DNA from: Acidimicrobiales bacterium
GTDB lineage: Bacteria; Actinomycetota; Acidimicrobiia; Acidimicrobiales; JAHEJN01
DNA: 64,000 nt
Assembly (NCBI GenBank): GCA_024638845.1
Contig: JAHEJN010000005.1
Coordinates: 18,916-82,915, forward strand
Reading direction: 5' to 3'
In this document: positions 8,798 through 16,051 of the stretch, piece by piece
Layout: every line of letters begins with the position of its first letter
Position numbering within the stretch: position 1 is the first letter of the stretch
The notes under the pieces: model-generated
Told to the model about the DNA's origin: nothing
The model's input: only the letters and a program-made list of their open reading frames with translations
Databases searched by the model: none
Made by a program: the position numbers and the translations under genes

Positions 8798-9835
8798 CTA
8801 ACGGCCGCTCCAGGCGGCGAGGGTGGCGGCCTTGGCGTCTTCGGTCAGGGCGACGTAGCCGACATCAGCGACCGCGACGTCGAGGCCGTCGGTCATATAG
8901 AAGTCGACATAGGCACTCAGGGCAGGATTCTCTGCCGCCTCGGCCGCGTTCACGTAGATGTACAGCGACCGGCTGATCGAATACTCACCCGACGCGATCG
9001 TGTCGGCATTGGCCGGAGTGCAGCCATCGCCACCATCGACCTCGAGCACCTTCACGTCGGAAGCATTCAAACCGAACGCCGCACCTACGAAGCTCAACGA
9101 GCTGTTCGAACCCTGCGTGTTCCCGATGATCACGTTGTCATCGGCCGCCGAAACGTAGTCGGGCCGGTAGAGGTTCTCCTGGCCGCGCTCCTCGGCGATG
9201 TCTTCGAGCACCAGCTCGCCGAAGCTGTCATAGGTACCCGACTCGGTACCCGGCGCCGTGATGTCCAACGGCGCATCGGGCATGGCCAAGGACCCGCCGA
9301 CCTCATCGGCCAGCCCCTGGGCGTCGGACCACGCGCCGAAGCCCTCGGCCTCGGCACTGAACAACGAGTACAGGTCACCGAAGTTGACACAGTTCACCGA
9401 CTCGTTGGCCGGATTGGTCAGCACCGTGATGCCATCGATACCGACCTCGAGCTCGATGTACTCGATACCGGCCTCGGCACACAGTGCCGCCTCCTCGTCC
9501 TTGATCTGGCGAGACGCACCGGAGATGTCGGTCTCACCACCACAGAACAACTGAAAACCATCACCGGTGCCCGGACCATCGACATTCACCACGACACCCG
9601 GGGCCACCTCCTCGAACAGCTCCGCCGTCCGAACCGACACCGGCTCCACCGTCGACGAACCGGAGATGTTCACCTCACCCTCGACGTCGGCCATGGCGCC
9701 GTCGTCCATCGCCGGCTCATCGGCGGGCGCATCAGTGGTTGCGGCGTCTTCTCCGCTATCACTTCCACAGGCTGCAGCCACGAGGCCGAACGTCAGAAGA
9801 ATGGCCAGCAGAAGCCAACGCTTGGAGGTCTTCAC
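8798..9835 (-). CDS. pstS: Phosphate-binding lipoprotein PstS
   Basis: The 345-residue protein begins with a lipoprotein signal peptide (KRWLLLAILLTFGLVAAAC) and an acid-rich linker. The mature part has the PstS phosphate-binding signature NISGSSTVEPV near residue 57 and further family blocks (DISGASRQI; GTESGTYDSFGE). It captures phosphate outside the membrane for PstCAB. It is the first gene of the pst operon. A PHO box lies about 70 bp upstream. Confidence 0.95.
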   Translation of the reverse strand: MKTSKRWLLLAILLTFGLVAAACGSDSGEDAATTDAPADEPAMDDGAMADVEGEVNISGSSTVEPVSVRTAELFEEVAPGVVVNVDGPGTGDGFQLFCGGETDISGASRQIKDEEAALCAEAGIEYIELEVGIDGITVLTNPANESVNCVNFGDLYSLFSAEAEGFGAWSDAQGLADEVGGSLAMPDAPLDITAPGTESGTYDSFGELVLEDIAEERGQENLYRPDYVSAADDNVIIGNTQGSNSSLSFVGAAFGLNASDVKVLEVDGGDGCTPANADTIASGEYSISRSLYIYVNAAEAAENPALSAYVDFYMTDGLDVAVADVGYVALTEDAKAATLAAWSGR

Positions 9836-9905
9836 GGATCTTTGCTCCTCGGGGGAAACGAGACAGTCAGCTCGACTCGTCGGACGCTAAGGAGACCGGA
9901 TGTCT

Positions 9906-9938
9906 ACAGAGTGGACCGAATGTGAACGACGGGTGAAC
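9906..9938 (-). promoter_or_regulatory. PHO box: three 11-bp direct repeats upstream of pstS
   Basis: Read on the minus strand, three consecutive 11-bp units begin GTTCACCCGTC, then GTTCACATTCG, then GTCCACTCTGT. This matches the direct-repeat-unit structure (GTTCAC plus spacer, 11-bp pitch) known for PhoP and RegX3 boxes in actinobacteria. It lies 71-103 bp before the pstS start, in the gap after ppk. RegX3, encoded at the end of this operon, is the expected binder, giving autoregulation. Confidence 0.85.
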
Positions 9939-9957
9939 CCTTGTCGGCCAGTACAGG

Positions 9958-12111
9958 TCAGCCGAAGAGCCGACGAAACGACCACCGTCGCCGGGGGGCC
10001 TCGGGCGCCGTGACCGGCAGGGGCTCGGCCGCACTGCCTCGTTCGATCTCGAGGTTGCGTAGGGTCACGTGGGTGGAGATCCCGTCGACGTCTCCGATGC
10101 GCGTCCAGAAGCCGTTCTCGTCGAGGGTCCACGCCAGCGCGGTGTCGGCCAGGCACGTCGACAGAACCGTCGCGAGCCGGCTCTGGAGGGTGGGATCGTT
10201 CACGGGGGAGACGGCCTCGACGCGTCGGTTGAGGTTGCGGGGCATCAGATCGGCCGAACCGATGTAGTACTGCGGATGGTCCGGGCCGCCACCGTTGGCG
10301 AAGTAGTAGCACCGCGAGTGCTCGAGGTACCGGCCGACGATCGAGCGCACCCGGATGTTCGCGCTGAGCCCCGGCACACCGGGCCGGAGGCAGCAGATGC
10401 CACGGACGATGAGATCGATCGAGACTCCCGCCTGCGAGGCGCGGTAGAGCGCATCGATCATCTCGGCGTCGACCAGGCTGTTCATCTTCATGACGATTCG
10501 CCCACCGGAGCCGTGCGTGATCTCCTGGTTGATGCGCTGGACCAGCGGCTGACGAAGATGATGCGGGGCGACCAGCATCGCTTCGTACTCGATGTCGGAG
10601 CCGTACCCGGTGAGCACGTTGAACAGCTGGCCGATGTCGGCACCGATCGTGTCGTCGGTGGTGAAGAGCCCGAAGTCCTCGTAGAGGCGGGCCGTCTTGG
10701 AGTTGTAGTTGCCGGTGCCGACGTGGCAGTAGCGGCGGATGCCGCCACTCTCGCGTCGAACCACCAGGGCCACCTTGGTGTGCACTTTGAGACCGGCCAG
10801 GCCGTAGGCGACGTGCACGCCCGATCCTTCGAGTCGTTTCGCCCACTCGATGTTCTGTGCCTCGTCGAATCGCGCCTTGAGCTCGACCACCACGGCCACC
10901 TGTTTGCCGGCCTCGGCTGCCCTGACGAGCGACTCGACGATGGGCGTGTCGCCCGAGGTTCGGTAGAGGGTGAGCTTGATGGCCATCACCCGTCGGTCGG
11001 TAGATGCCTGATGGATGAATTCCGAGACCGAACCCGAGAACGACGTGTACGGGTGATGCACCAAGACATCGGACTCCCGCATCACTTCGAAGAAGTTGCG
11101 ATAGCCGTCGGGGCCGTGGAACTCGGGCGGTTGCACCGACTTCCAGCTGGGTTCCTTGAGATCGGGTCGGTCGAGGCCGTGGAGCTGCCACAGATCGGCC
11201 AACGCCAGCGGCAGCGGACTGAAGTACACGTCGCGATCGCCGATATCGAGCTCCTCGATGAGGACCTGACGGGCGGCGGGGCTGATGCTGCGCTCGATCT
11301 CGAGCCGGACCACGCTGCGGAAACGGCGTCGGCGCAGCTCGATCTCGACCGCTTCGAGCAGATCCTCGGCCTCGCCCTCGTCGATGGCGAGGTCGCCGTT
11401 GCGGGTGACCCGGAAGATCACGTGATCGACGATCTCGGTGCCGGGGAACAATTGGTCGAGGTGGGCCGCGATCACCTGTTCGAGTCGGACGAAGCGCTGG
11501 CCGGTGGGCAGCGCCACGAACCGCGGGAGGATGGGCGGAACCTTGATGCGAGCGAACAGCGGCTTGCCCTCGCTCTGGAGGATCACACCGAGGCTCAACG
11601 AGAGGTTCGAGATGAACGGGAACGGCCGGCCGAGGTCGACGGCCAGCGGCGTGAGCACCGGATAGACCTGCTCTTCGAAGTACCCGCCGATCCACTGGTG
11701 CTCGGTGACGGTCAGGTCGTTGAAGTCGACCAGGTCGATGCCGGCGTCGGACAGGGCAGCCAGAAGCGACTCCCAGGTGTCGGCAACCACCGCCAGTTGG
11801 TCGTCGACAGCCACGTGAATGGCGTCGAGCTGCTCGAGGGGGGTGCGGCCGTCGGGTGTCAGCGCAGTGACCTCACCGGCCACCTGGTCGTTGAGGCCGG
11901 CCACCCGGACCTGGAAGAACTCGTCGAAGTTCGAGCCGTGGATGGCGAGGAACTTGAGCCGCTCGAGCAGCGGCATGTGCGGGTCTTCGGCCTGGGCGAG
12001 GACCCGGCGGTTGAAGTCGAGCCAGGACATCTCGCGGTTGATGAACCGCTCGGGTTGGCCCGCCAACGCCGTGAGCTCGGTTCCGGCCGAGGCCGGTTCA
12101 GCGACCGCCAT
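9958..12111 (-). CDS. ppk1: Polyphosphate kinase PPK1
   Basis: The enzyme polymerises the gamma-phosphate of ATP into polyphosphate. The start at 12111 (MAVAEPASAG) gives 717 residues and a family-like N-terminal domain (FINREMSWLDFNRRVLAQA). The HVGTGNYNSKTARLYEDFGLFT block contains the phosphorylated histidine region. AIKLTLYRT and MNSLVDAEMIDALYRAS are further PPK1 hallmarks. The ORF is open upstream to 12252, but that segment overlaps the preceding gene and has no family similarity. GAGG is 9 nt before the chosen ATG. The first 14 nt overlap the 3' end of the small upstream gene, so the two are probably coupled. Its position before the PHO box links storage with uptake. Confidence 0.93.
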   Translation of the reverse strand: MAVAEPASAGTELTALAGQPERFINREMSWLDFNRRVLAQAEDPHMPLLERLKFLAIHGSNFDEFFQVRVAGLNDQVAGEVTALTPDGRTPLEQLDAIHVAVDDQLAVVADTWESLLAALSDAGIDLVDFNDLTVTEHQWIGGYFEEQVYPVLTPLAVDLGRPFPFISNLSLSLGVILQSEGKPLFARIKVPPILPRFVALPTGQRFVRLEQVIAAHLDQLFPGTEIVDHVIFRVTRNGDLAIDEGEAEDLLEAVEIELRRRRFRSVVRLEIERSISPAARQVLIEELDIGDRDVYFSPLPLALADLWQLHGLDRPDLKEPSWKSVQPPEFHGPDGYRNFFEVMRESDVLVHHPYTSFSGSVSEFIHQASTDRRVMAIKLTLYRTSGDTPIVESLVRAAEAGKQVAVVVELKARFDEAQNIEWAKRLEGSGVHVAYGLAGLKVHTKVALVVRRESGGIRRYCHVGTGNYNSKTARLYEDFGLFTTDDTIGADIGQLFNVLTGYGSDIEYEAMLVAPHHLRQPLVQRINQEITHGSGGRIVMKMNSLVDAEMIDALYRASQAGVSIDLIVRGICCLRPGVPGLSANIRVRSIVGRYLEHSRCYYFANGGGPDHPQYYIGSADLMPRNLNRRVEAVSPVNDPTLQSRLATVLSTCLADTALAWTLDENGFWTRIGDVDGISTHVTLRNLEIERGSAAEPLPVTAPEAPRRRWSFRRLFG

Positions 12112-12385
12112 CCTCCTCTTCCTCTGCATAACCGAGGTCCCATTCGATGAGCAGATTCGCTCGCTCTGCGTCGCGATTGACGCGCTCGCGATTACGGCGG
12201 AACTGCGGATCGTGGGGCGGCAGCAGCATGAGGCGGGCGTGGGCCCGGGCACGGAATCCGTCGATCATCGCCGGATCGCCGAAATCGGACCGGAACTCCC
12301 AGTGCGGAGCGACAGGACCGAGGTAGACGACCTTGACGTTGCCGACCGGTGGCACGGTCTCGGCATCGGCTGCAATGTCGGTCAT
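12098..12385 (-). CDS. Small conserved-looking protein of unknown function upstream of ppk1
   Basis: The 95-residue protein is rich in Arg, Pro and acidic residues (GPVAPHWEFRSDFGD; HDPQFRRNRERVNRDAERANLLIEWDLGY; C-terminus EEEEDGGR). No signal peptide or membrane helix is seen and I recognise no named domain. It has a good ribosome binding site (AGGAG, 5 nt before the ATG) and a TAGGAT box about 27 nt upstream of the start. Its 3' end overlaps ppk1. The tight coupling suggests a role with polyphosphate kinase, which is inference from position only. Confidence 0.65.
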   Translation of the reverse strand: MTDIAADAETVPPVGNVKVVYLGPVAPHWEFRSDFGDPAMIDGFRARAHARLMLLPPHDPQFRRNRERVNRDAERANLLIEWDLGYAEEEEDGGR

Positions 12386-12412
12386 GAGGTCTCCTGAACG
12401 GTGGAACGATGA

Positions 12413-12418
12413 ATCCTA
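12413..12418 (-). promoter_or_regulatory. Candidate -10 box TAGGAT for the small gene-ppk1 transcript
   Basis: TAGGAT lies 27 nt before the ATG at 12385, leaving room for a short leader that contains AGGAG. This is a leadered counterpart of the leaderless boxes elsewhere in the window. Confidence 0.4.
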
Positions 12419-12470
12419 GTGTGCGAACGGCTCGCTGCACGCAGACCGCTGACGGGGCGACGGACCTGCG

Positions 12471-13691
12471 TCAGTTGCCGCGGGCGCCGAGCGTGGCGTC
12501 GACGCTCTGGCGCTGACCGTTGCGTTCGATGTCGATCGTGAGCGTGTCGCCGGGGGACGCACCGCGCACGATTCGGCCGACGTCCTCGCTGGCATCGACG
12601 GCCTCGGTGCCGATTCCCACGATCACGTCACCCGCCTGGATTCCCGCGTCGGACGCGGCGGCGCCGGGCACCACGTCGACCACGAAGGCGCCTGTGGCGG
12701 TGTCGACACCCGACTCGGCCAGCAGGTCGGGCGAGAGATCGGCGAGCGTCTGGGTGGTCACGCCGAGAAACGCGGTGTCGGGCGTGATGTCGCCCTGGCC
12801 CGCGGCGAGCTGCTCGACGAGTGGTTTGACCACATCGATCGAGATGGCAAAACCGACGTTCTGGGCGTTGTCGATGATGGCGGTGTTGATACCCACCACC
12901 TCGCCCGCTGCGTTCACGAGCGGACCACCCGAGTTGCCGGGGTTGATGGCCGCATCGGTCTGGATGAGCTCGGACAACGAGATGATCCCTGCTTCGATGG
13001 TCCGACCCTTGGCCGAGACGATGCCGCGCGTGACGCTCGGCGTGGCACCGAGGTTGAGCGCATTGCCGATGGCCACCACTTCGTCTCCGACGCGGAGCGA
13101 CTCGACCGTACCCAGAACCGCCGGGGTGGTTCCGGCCACATCGAGGGTCTGGATGAGGGCGATGTCGTCGTCGGGAAAGCTCCCGACCATCTCGGCCAGG
13201 GCCGAGGTCCCGTCGAAGAAGAACACCTCGATCTGGTCGGCACCCGAGATCACATGGGCATTGGTGAGGATGAGGCCGTCGTCGGAGATGACCACACCCG
13301 AGCCGGAACCCTCGAACACGCCCCGAATCGTTTCCTGACCGGTGCGAAGGGTCACGACCGACGGCTGTACGCGCCCCAGCACGCCCTGGATGTCGATGGC
13401 CTCGCCGTCGAAGGTCAGATTCGAACCCTCGTCGAAGTCCGGGGGAGTGGCAACTTGTTGGGTGACCGTCGAATCATCGAAGATCCAAACCAGCCCGAGC
13501 GCGCCGAGCAGCGCACTGATCAGGGTGATCATCGCGGCGAGCCACAGCGTGCGGTGCGAGACCGACGGGACCTCGACCACCACGCGCTCGACCTCGGCTT
13601 CCACGACCGGCTGGCGAGCGAGATCGTAGGACGCTGCGTCGAGCAACGGAGGAAGACGGGGTTCGGACTCGATGCACCCATGGTTGCTCAC
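12471..13691 (-). CDS. Membrane-anchored serine protease with PDZ domain (HtrA/DegP family)
   Basis: The 406-residue protein has an N-terminal cytoplasmic segment of about 48 residues, one transmembrane helix (LWLAAMITLISALLGALGLVWIF), a trypsin-like protease domain and one C-terminal PDZ domain (about 305-400). The triad is intact: His in LTNAHVI, Asp in DDDIALI and Ser in GNSGGP. It should degrade or process misfolded proteins outside the membrane, as HtrA/PepD proteins do in mycobacteria. The GTG start at 13691 has no clear ribosome binding site. It lies divergent from whiB. Confidence 0.9.
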   Translation of the reverse strand: MSNHGCIESEPRLPPLLDAASYDLARQPVVEAEVERVVVEVPSVSHRTLWLAAMITLISALLGALGLVWIFDDSTVTQQVATPPDFDEGSNLTFDGEAIDIQGVLGRVQPSVVTLRTGQETIRGVFEGSGSGVVISDDGLILTNAHVISGADQIEVFFFDGTSALAEMVGSFPDDDIALIQTLDVAGTTPAVLGTVESLRVGDEVVAIGNALNLGATPSVTRGIVSAKGRTIEAGIISLSELIQTDAAINPGNSGGPLVNAAGEVVGINTAIIDNAQNVGFAISIDVVKPLVEQLAAGQGDITPDTAFLGVTTQTLADLSPDLLAESGVDTATGAFVVDVVPGAAASDAGIQAGDVIVGIGTEAVDASEDVGRIVRGASPGDTLTIDIERNGQRQSVDATLGARGN

Positions 13692-13834
13692 CCAGAGGCC
13701 GCATCCAACGCGGATGGTCCGTTTTGTTCGTTTTCTTGGCGCGACTCGCTTTACTACGGTTTTCTGTTGGATCCGGGAACCTACACAGGCGCGCCGGCGT
13801 CATATCAGCACCGAGCGGGCTGAGGAGGACCTTG
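13692..13834. promoter_or_regulatory. Divergent promoter region between htrA-like gene and whiB
   Basis: This 143-bp gap contains a patch unusually rich in T for this genome (TTTTGTTCGTTTTCTTGG, then TTTACTACGGTTTTCTG) around 13722-13768. It must hold promoters for both genes. Individual -10 and -35 boxes could not be assigned with confidence. Confidence 0.4.
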
Positions 13835-14074
13835 ATGGACACGACATGGATGGCAGACGGGAACTGCGCACACCATCCACCGGAGACCTTCTTCCCCTCT
13901 GATGGAGTCGGTGTGATCGAAGCCCAGAAGATCTGCGCGACCTGCCCCGTCCAGGCCCTCTGCCTCGAGTACGCCCTCCGGAATCGTGTCGAGCACGGTG
14001 TCTGGGGCGGACACTCGGAGCGCTCTCGTCGCCGACTCGTACGCGAACGGAACAAGGCGAAGACGGCAGTCTGA
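13835..14074 (+). CDS. WhiB-family iron-sulfur transcription regulator
   Basis: The start is set at the ATG at 13835, which follows GAGGAGG by 6 nt. The longer ORF from 13724 is untranslated leader. The 79-residue protein has the four WhiB cysteines (NCAHH; KICATC; ALCLEYAL) that hold a 4Fe-4S cluster, then the GVWGG turn and a basic C-terminal helix (RSRRRLVRERNKAK) for DNA contact. WhiB proteins act with the primary sigma factor in redox or developmental control. Which paralogue this is cannot be settled from sequence alone. Confidence 0.93.
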   Translation: MDTTWMADGNCAHHPPETFFPSDGVGVIEAQKICATCPVQALCLEYALRNRVEHGVWGGHSERSRRRLVRERNKAKTAV

Positions 14075-14086
14075 GGCGCGCCTCCG

Positions 14087-14116
14087 AGATGTCGGCGGCC
14101 TAGATGTCGGCGGCCT
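14087..14116. repeat. Exact 15-bp tandem duplication at the anti-sigma gene end
   Basis: AGATGTCGGCGGCCT occurs twice without a gap (14087-14101 and 14102-14116). The TAG stop of the anti-sigma gene is formed across the junction (14100-14102). The second copy encodes the last residues and the first copy is downstream. It sits between two convergent genes. Confidence 0.85.
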
Positions 14117-14813
14117 TCATCATCATGTCGTCCATGCCGGGATCGGCCACGACGGTGACCACGTGGTCGCGGCGCTCGACGACCACCACGGCGAACCCAT
14201 CGGCCTCGTAGTGCCACATCTTGTCCTCGTCGACCTGGTCGACAGTGCCCCCCCGCTCTTCGATCGAGTCCCAGTCGACCCGGCCGGGTTCGCGATACAC
14301 CGACAGCTCGTGGGTGCCGTCGGAGTAGACCGCCTGCACCACGTCGTCGCGCCGGTATGCGCCCATCATGGCCAGGCCGGTGTCCTCGTCGACCATGGGC
14401 GGCATGTCGTCGGTGTCGATGGCGAGGAAGCCATCGGATTCACCCAGGTCGATGGCGCTGGCGTGGCGGTCGACGTAGTCGTCGACGGCCGGAACCAATC
14501 GCGCCACCCCGGTTCCCGAGAACACCCCGAGTACCAACAACCACACCGCGGCGACCCCGAGCACGGCAACGGCGGGAACGGCCAGCCCGAGGCCACGTCG
14601 ACGACGACGGGCGTCGAGGGACACGACGACGGGATCGAAGATGCCCGGAGTGGGCTCGACGTCGCCCATGCTGCGGAGCAGCTGGCGGGTGCGGCCGAGG
14701 GTGGCCAGATCGGCGGCCAGCTCGGGTGAGGTGACCAGGTCGGCCTCGAGGGCCGTGATCTCGCTCGGGGCGAGCTCACCGTCGAGGTAGGCCGAGAGCC
14801 GTTCGTCGGTCAT
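14100..14813 (-). CDS. Putative anti-sigma factor, membrane anchored
   Basis: The 237-residue protein opens with the DERLSAYLDGEL helix typical of anti-sigma domains. One transmembrane helix (about residues 75-97) and an extracytoplasmic domain of about 135 residues follow. The HxxxCxxC zinc motif of ZAS anti-sigma factors is absent. Its ATG overlaps the stop of the ECF sigma gene (ATGA), so the two are cotranslated and it is the likely partner of that sigma factor. The outer domain ends in a Met- and Asp-rich segment (PGMDDMMMKAADI) and has no recognised fold. Confidence 0.75.
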   Translation of the reverse strand: MTDERLSAYLDGELAPSEITALEADLVTSPELAADLATLGRTRQLLRSMGDVEPTPGIFDPVVVSLDARRRRRGLGLAVPAVAVLGVAAVWLLVLGVFSGTGVARLVPAVDDYVDRHASAIDLGESDGFLAIDTDDMPPMVDEDTGLAMMGAYRRDDVVQAVYSDGTHELSVYREPGRVDWDSIEERGGTVDQVDEDKMWHYEADGFAVVVVERRDHVVTVVADPGMDDMMMKAADI

Positions 14814-15334
14814 GGCGTCACGTCTCCGGATGCCACCAGGCGATCCCGCAACTGCGTGCGCCCGCGATGAATGCGGCTGCGCACGGTGCCGACGGGTACG
14901 TCGGTTGCGTCGCTGATCTCGTCGTAGCTCATTCCGACCACATCACACAGAACGACGGCGACCCGGAAATCGTGCCCGAGAGTGGCCAGCGCCGCTTGGA
15001 GGTAGTCCGGTAGCCCGCTGGAGGCCGATGCGACATCGGCGCCGGCTGTTCCCGCGATGACCCGATCGGGATCGTCGGGCAGCGGATCGGCGGGCCGACG
15101 CTTGCGGCGGCGGGTCTCGTCGTAGAAGGCATTGGTGGCGATGCGGGCGAGCCAGCCCGTCATCGAGCGCGGCTCGTAGGTCTTCAGTCCTCGTCGCACT
15201 CGCACCATCACCTCCTGCACCAGGTCGTCGGCATCCGAACGATTACCGGTGAGTCGGTACGCCACGGTGTAGATGAAGCGCCCGTAGTCGCGCGCCACGT
15301 CTTCCCAGGTCGGTACGTCGTCGGCGTCGGTCAT
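14810..15334 (-). CDS. ECF-family RNA polymerase sigma factor
   Basis: The start is set to the ATG at 15334 (MTDADDVPTW), which has GGAG 5 nt upstream. The longer ORF back to 15517 would run through tatA on the same strand. The 174-residue protein has region 2 (FIYTVAYRLTGNRSDADDLVQEVMVRV) and region 4 with the helix-turn-helix (MSYDEISDATDVPVGTVRSRIHRGR). It directs RNA polymerase to a stress regulon, probably released when the coupled anti-sigma factor senses an envelope signal. The target promoter is unknown. Confidence 0.92.
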   Translation of the reverse strand: MTDADDVPTWEDVARDYGRFIYTVAYRLTGNRSDADDLVQEVMVRVRRGLKTYEPRSMTGWLARIATNAFYDETRRRKRRPADPLPDDPDRVIAGTAGADVASASSGLPDYLQAALATLGHDFRVAVVLCDVVGMSYDEISDATDVPVGTVRSRIHRGRTQLRDRLVASGDVTP

Positions 15335-15398
15335 CGATCTCCGACGACACAACGTCGGCCATGGGGCTGTGGTTCCCGCGGCATCGCCGAGCGGGAGG

Positions 15399-15566
15399 TC
15401 AGACCGACGATTCGTCCTCGTCGCTGACGCCCTCGTCGATGCCCTTCTTGAATTCCTTCTGGGCCTGCCCGAGCGAACGCGCCAGCTTGGGGAGCTTGGC
15501 CCCGCCGAAGACGACAAGCACGATGATCAAGATGATGAGGAGTTCACCACTTCCGAGACTACCCAT
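15399..15566 (-). CDS. tatA: Twin-arginine translocase subunit TatA (small, missed by the ORF track)
   Basis: This 55-residue ORF is below the track's cut-off. It reads MGSLGSGELLIILIIVLVV, then FGGAKLPKLARSLGQAQKEF, then an acidic tail ending DEDESSV. The order of short N-terminus, one membrane helix, FG hinge and amphipathic helix with KLPxLAR is diagnostic of TatA/TatE, which forms the pore for folded-protein export. Its start is fixed by TAGTGT 6 nt upstream of the ATG. No tatB or tatC lies in the window. Confidence 0.92.
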   Translation of the reverse strand: MGSLGSGELLIILIIVLVVFGGAKLPKLARSLGQAQKEFKKGIDEGVSDEDESSV

Positions 15567-15572
15567 GGTTCA

Positions 15573-15578
15573 ACACTA
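15573..15578 (-). promoter_or_regulatory. Candidate -10 box TAGTGT for tatA
   Basis: TAGTGT lies 6 nt before the tatA ATG and no Shine-Dalgarno sequence fits in between, which supports a leaderless transcript. Confidence 0.5.
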
Positions 15579-15587
15579 CCCCCGAAG

Positions 15588-15896
15588 TCAGGCGGTGATG
15601 CTGTCGGCCTGGGCCGCGGCCGCCGCCGCCTGCCGGGCCAGGGCCCGCTGACGACGGATGCGGCGGCGCTCGCGTTCGCTCATACCGCCCCAGATGCCGA
15701 ATTTCTCGCCGTTGGCCAGGGCGTACTCGAGGCAGTCGCCGCGGACCACACAACCGCGGCAGACGTCCTTGGCCTCGCGGGTCGATGCACCGCGTTCGGG
15801 GAAGAAGAGATCGGGATCGACACCGAGGCAGTTGGCCAGTTCCTGCCACGGGCGTTCTTCGGCCCCAGGTTCGACCTGGACCTCGAGTTCGCTCAT
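15588..15896 (-). CDS. WhiB-family iron-sulfur transcription regulator (second copy)
   Basis: The 102-residue protein has cysteines in ANCLG, DVCRGC and GDCLEYAL, then FGIWGG and a long basic tail (SERERRRIRRQRALARQ) followed by an Ala-rich end. Length and the DPDLFFPERG segment resemble the WhiB2/WhmD group, which acts in cell division. That sub-assignment is tentative. GGGAGG sits 5 nt before the ATG. It shares about half its core with the other WhiB gene 1.8 kb away and is read on the opposite strand. Confidence 0.92.
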   Translation of the reverse strand: MSELEVQVEPGAEERPWQELANCLGVDPDLFFPERGASTREAKDVCRGCVVRGDCLEYALANGEKFGIWGGMSERERRRIRRQRALARQAAAAAAQADSITA

Positions 15897-15981
15897 GTGT
15901 GCCTCCCTGCCCTGCCGGCCCGTGCCGGCCAGGACACCGCGATGCCCGCTGCCTGGACACGCGTGTAATTACGTCCATGTG

Positions 15982-16010
15982 ATTCTGGACCCTGAGCAGG
16001 CAAATCGCAA
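15982..16010 (-). promoter_or_regulatory. Candidate promoter for the second whiB gene
   Basis: On the minus strand TTGCGA and CAGAAT are separated by 17 nt. Two perfect palindromes, GTAATTAC and ACACGCGTGT, follow close downstream in the leader and could be operator sites. The 155-bp gap 15897-16051 holds nothing else obvious. Confidence 0.4.
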
Positions 16011-16051
16011 GACCGAGTCCGATTTTTCTGGAATTTCGCCCGGCGGCTCGA

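Noticed and set aside
9943-9964. Possible ppk1 terminator hairpin (TCGGC...GCCGA)
   Set aside because: Only five base pairs hold, inner pairs mismatch and it overlaps the ppk1 stop codon.
10069-12150. 693-residue plus-strand ORF
   Set aside because: Antisense shadow of ppk1, which has clear family motifs.
14073-14084. 12-bp perfect palindrome GAGGCGCGCCTC after whiB
   Set aside because: It has no loop or T-run and is not repeated nearby, so no terminator or operator role can be claimed.
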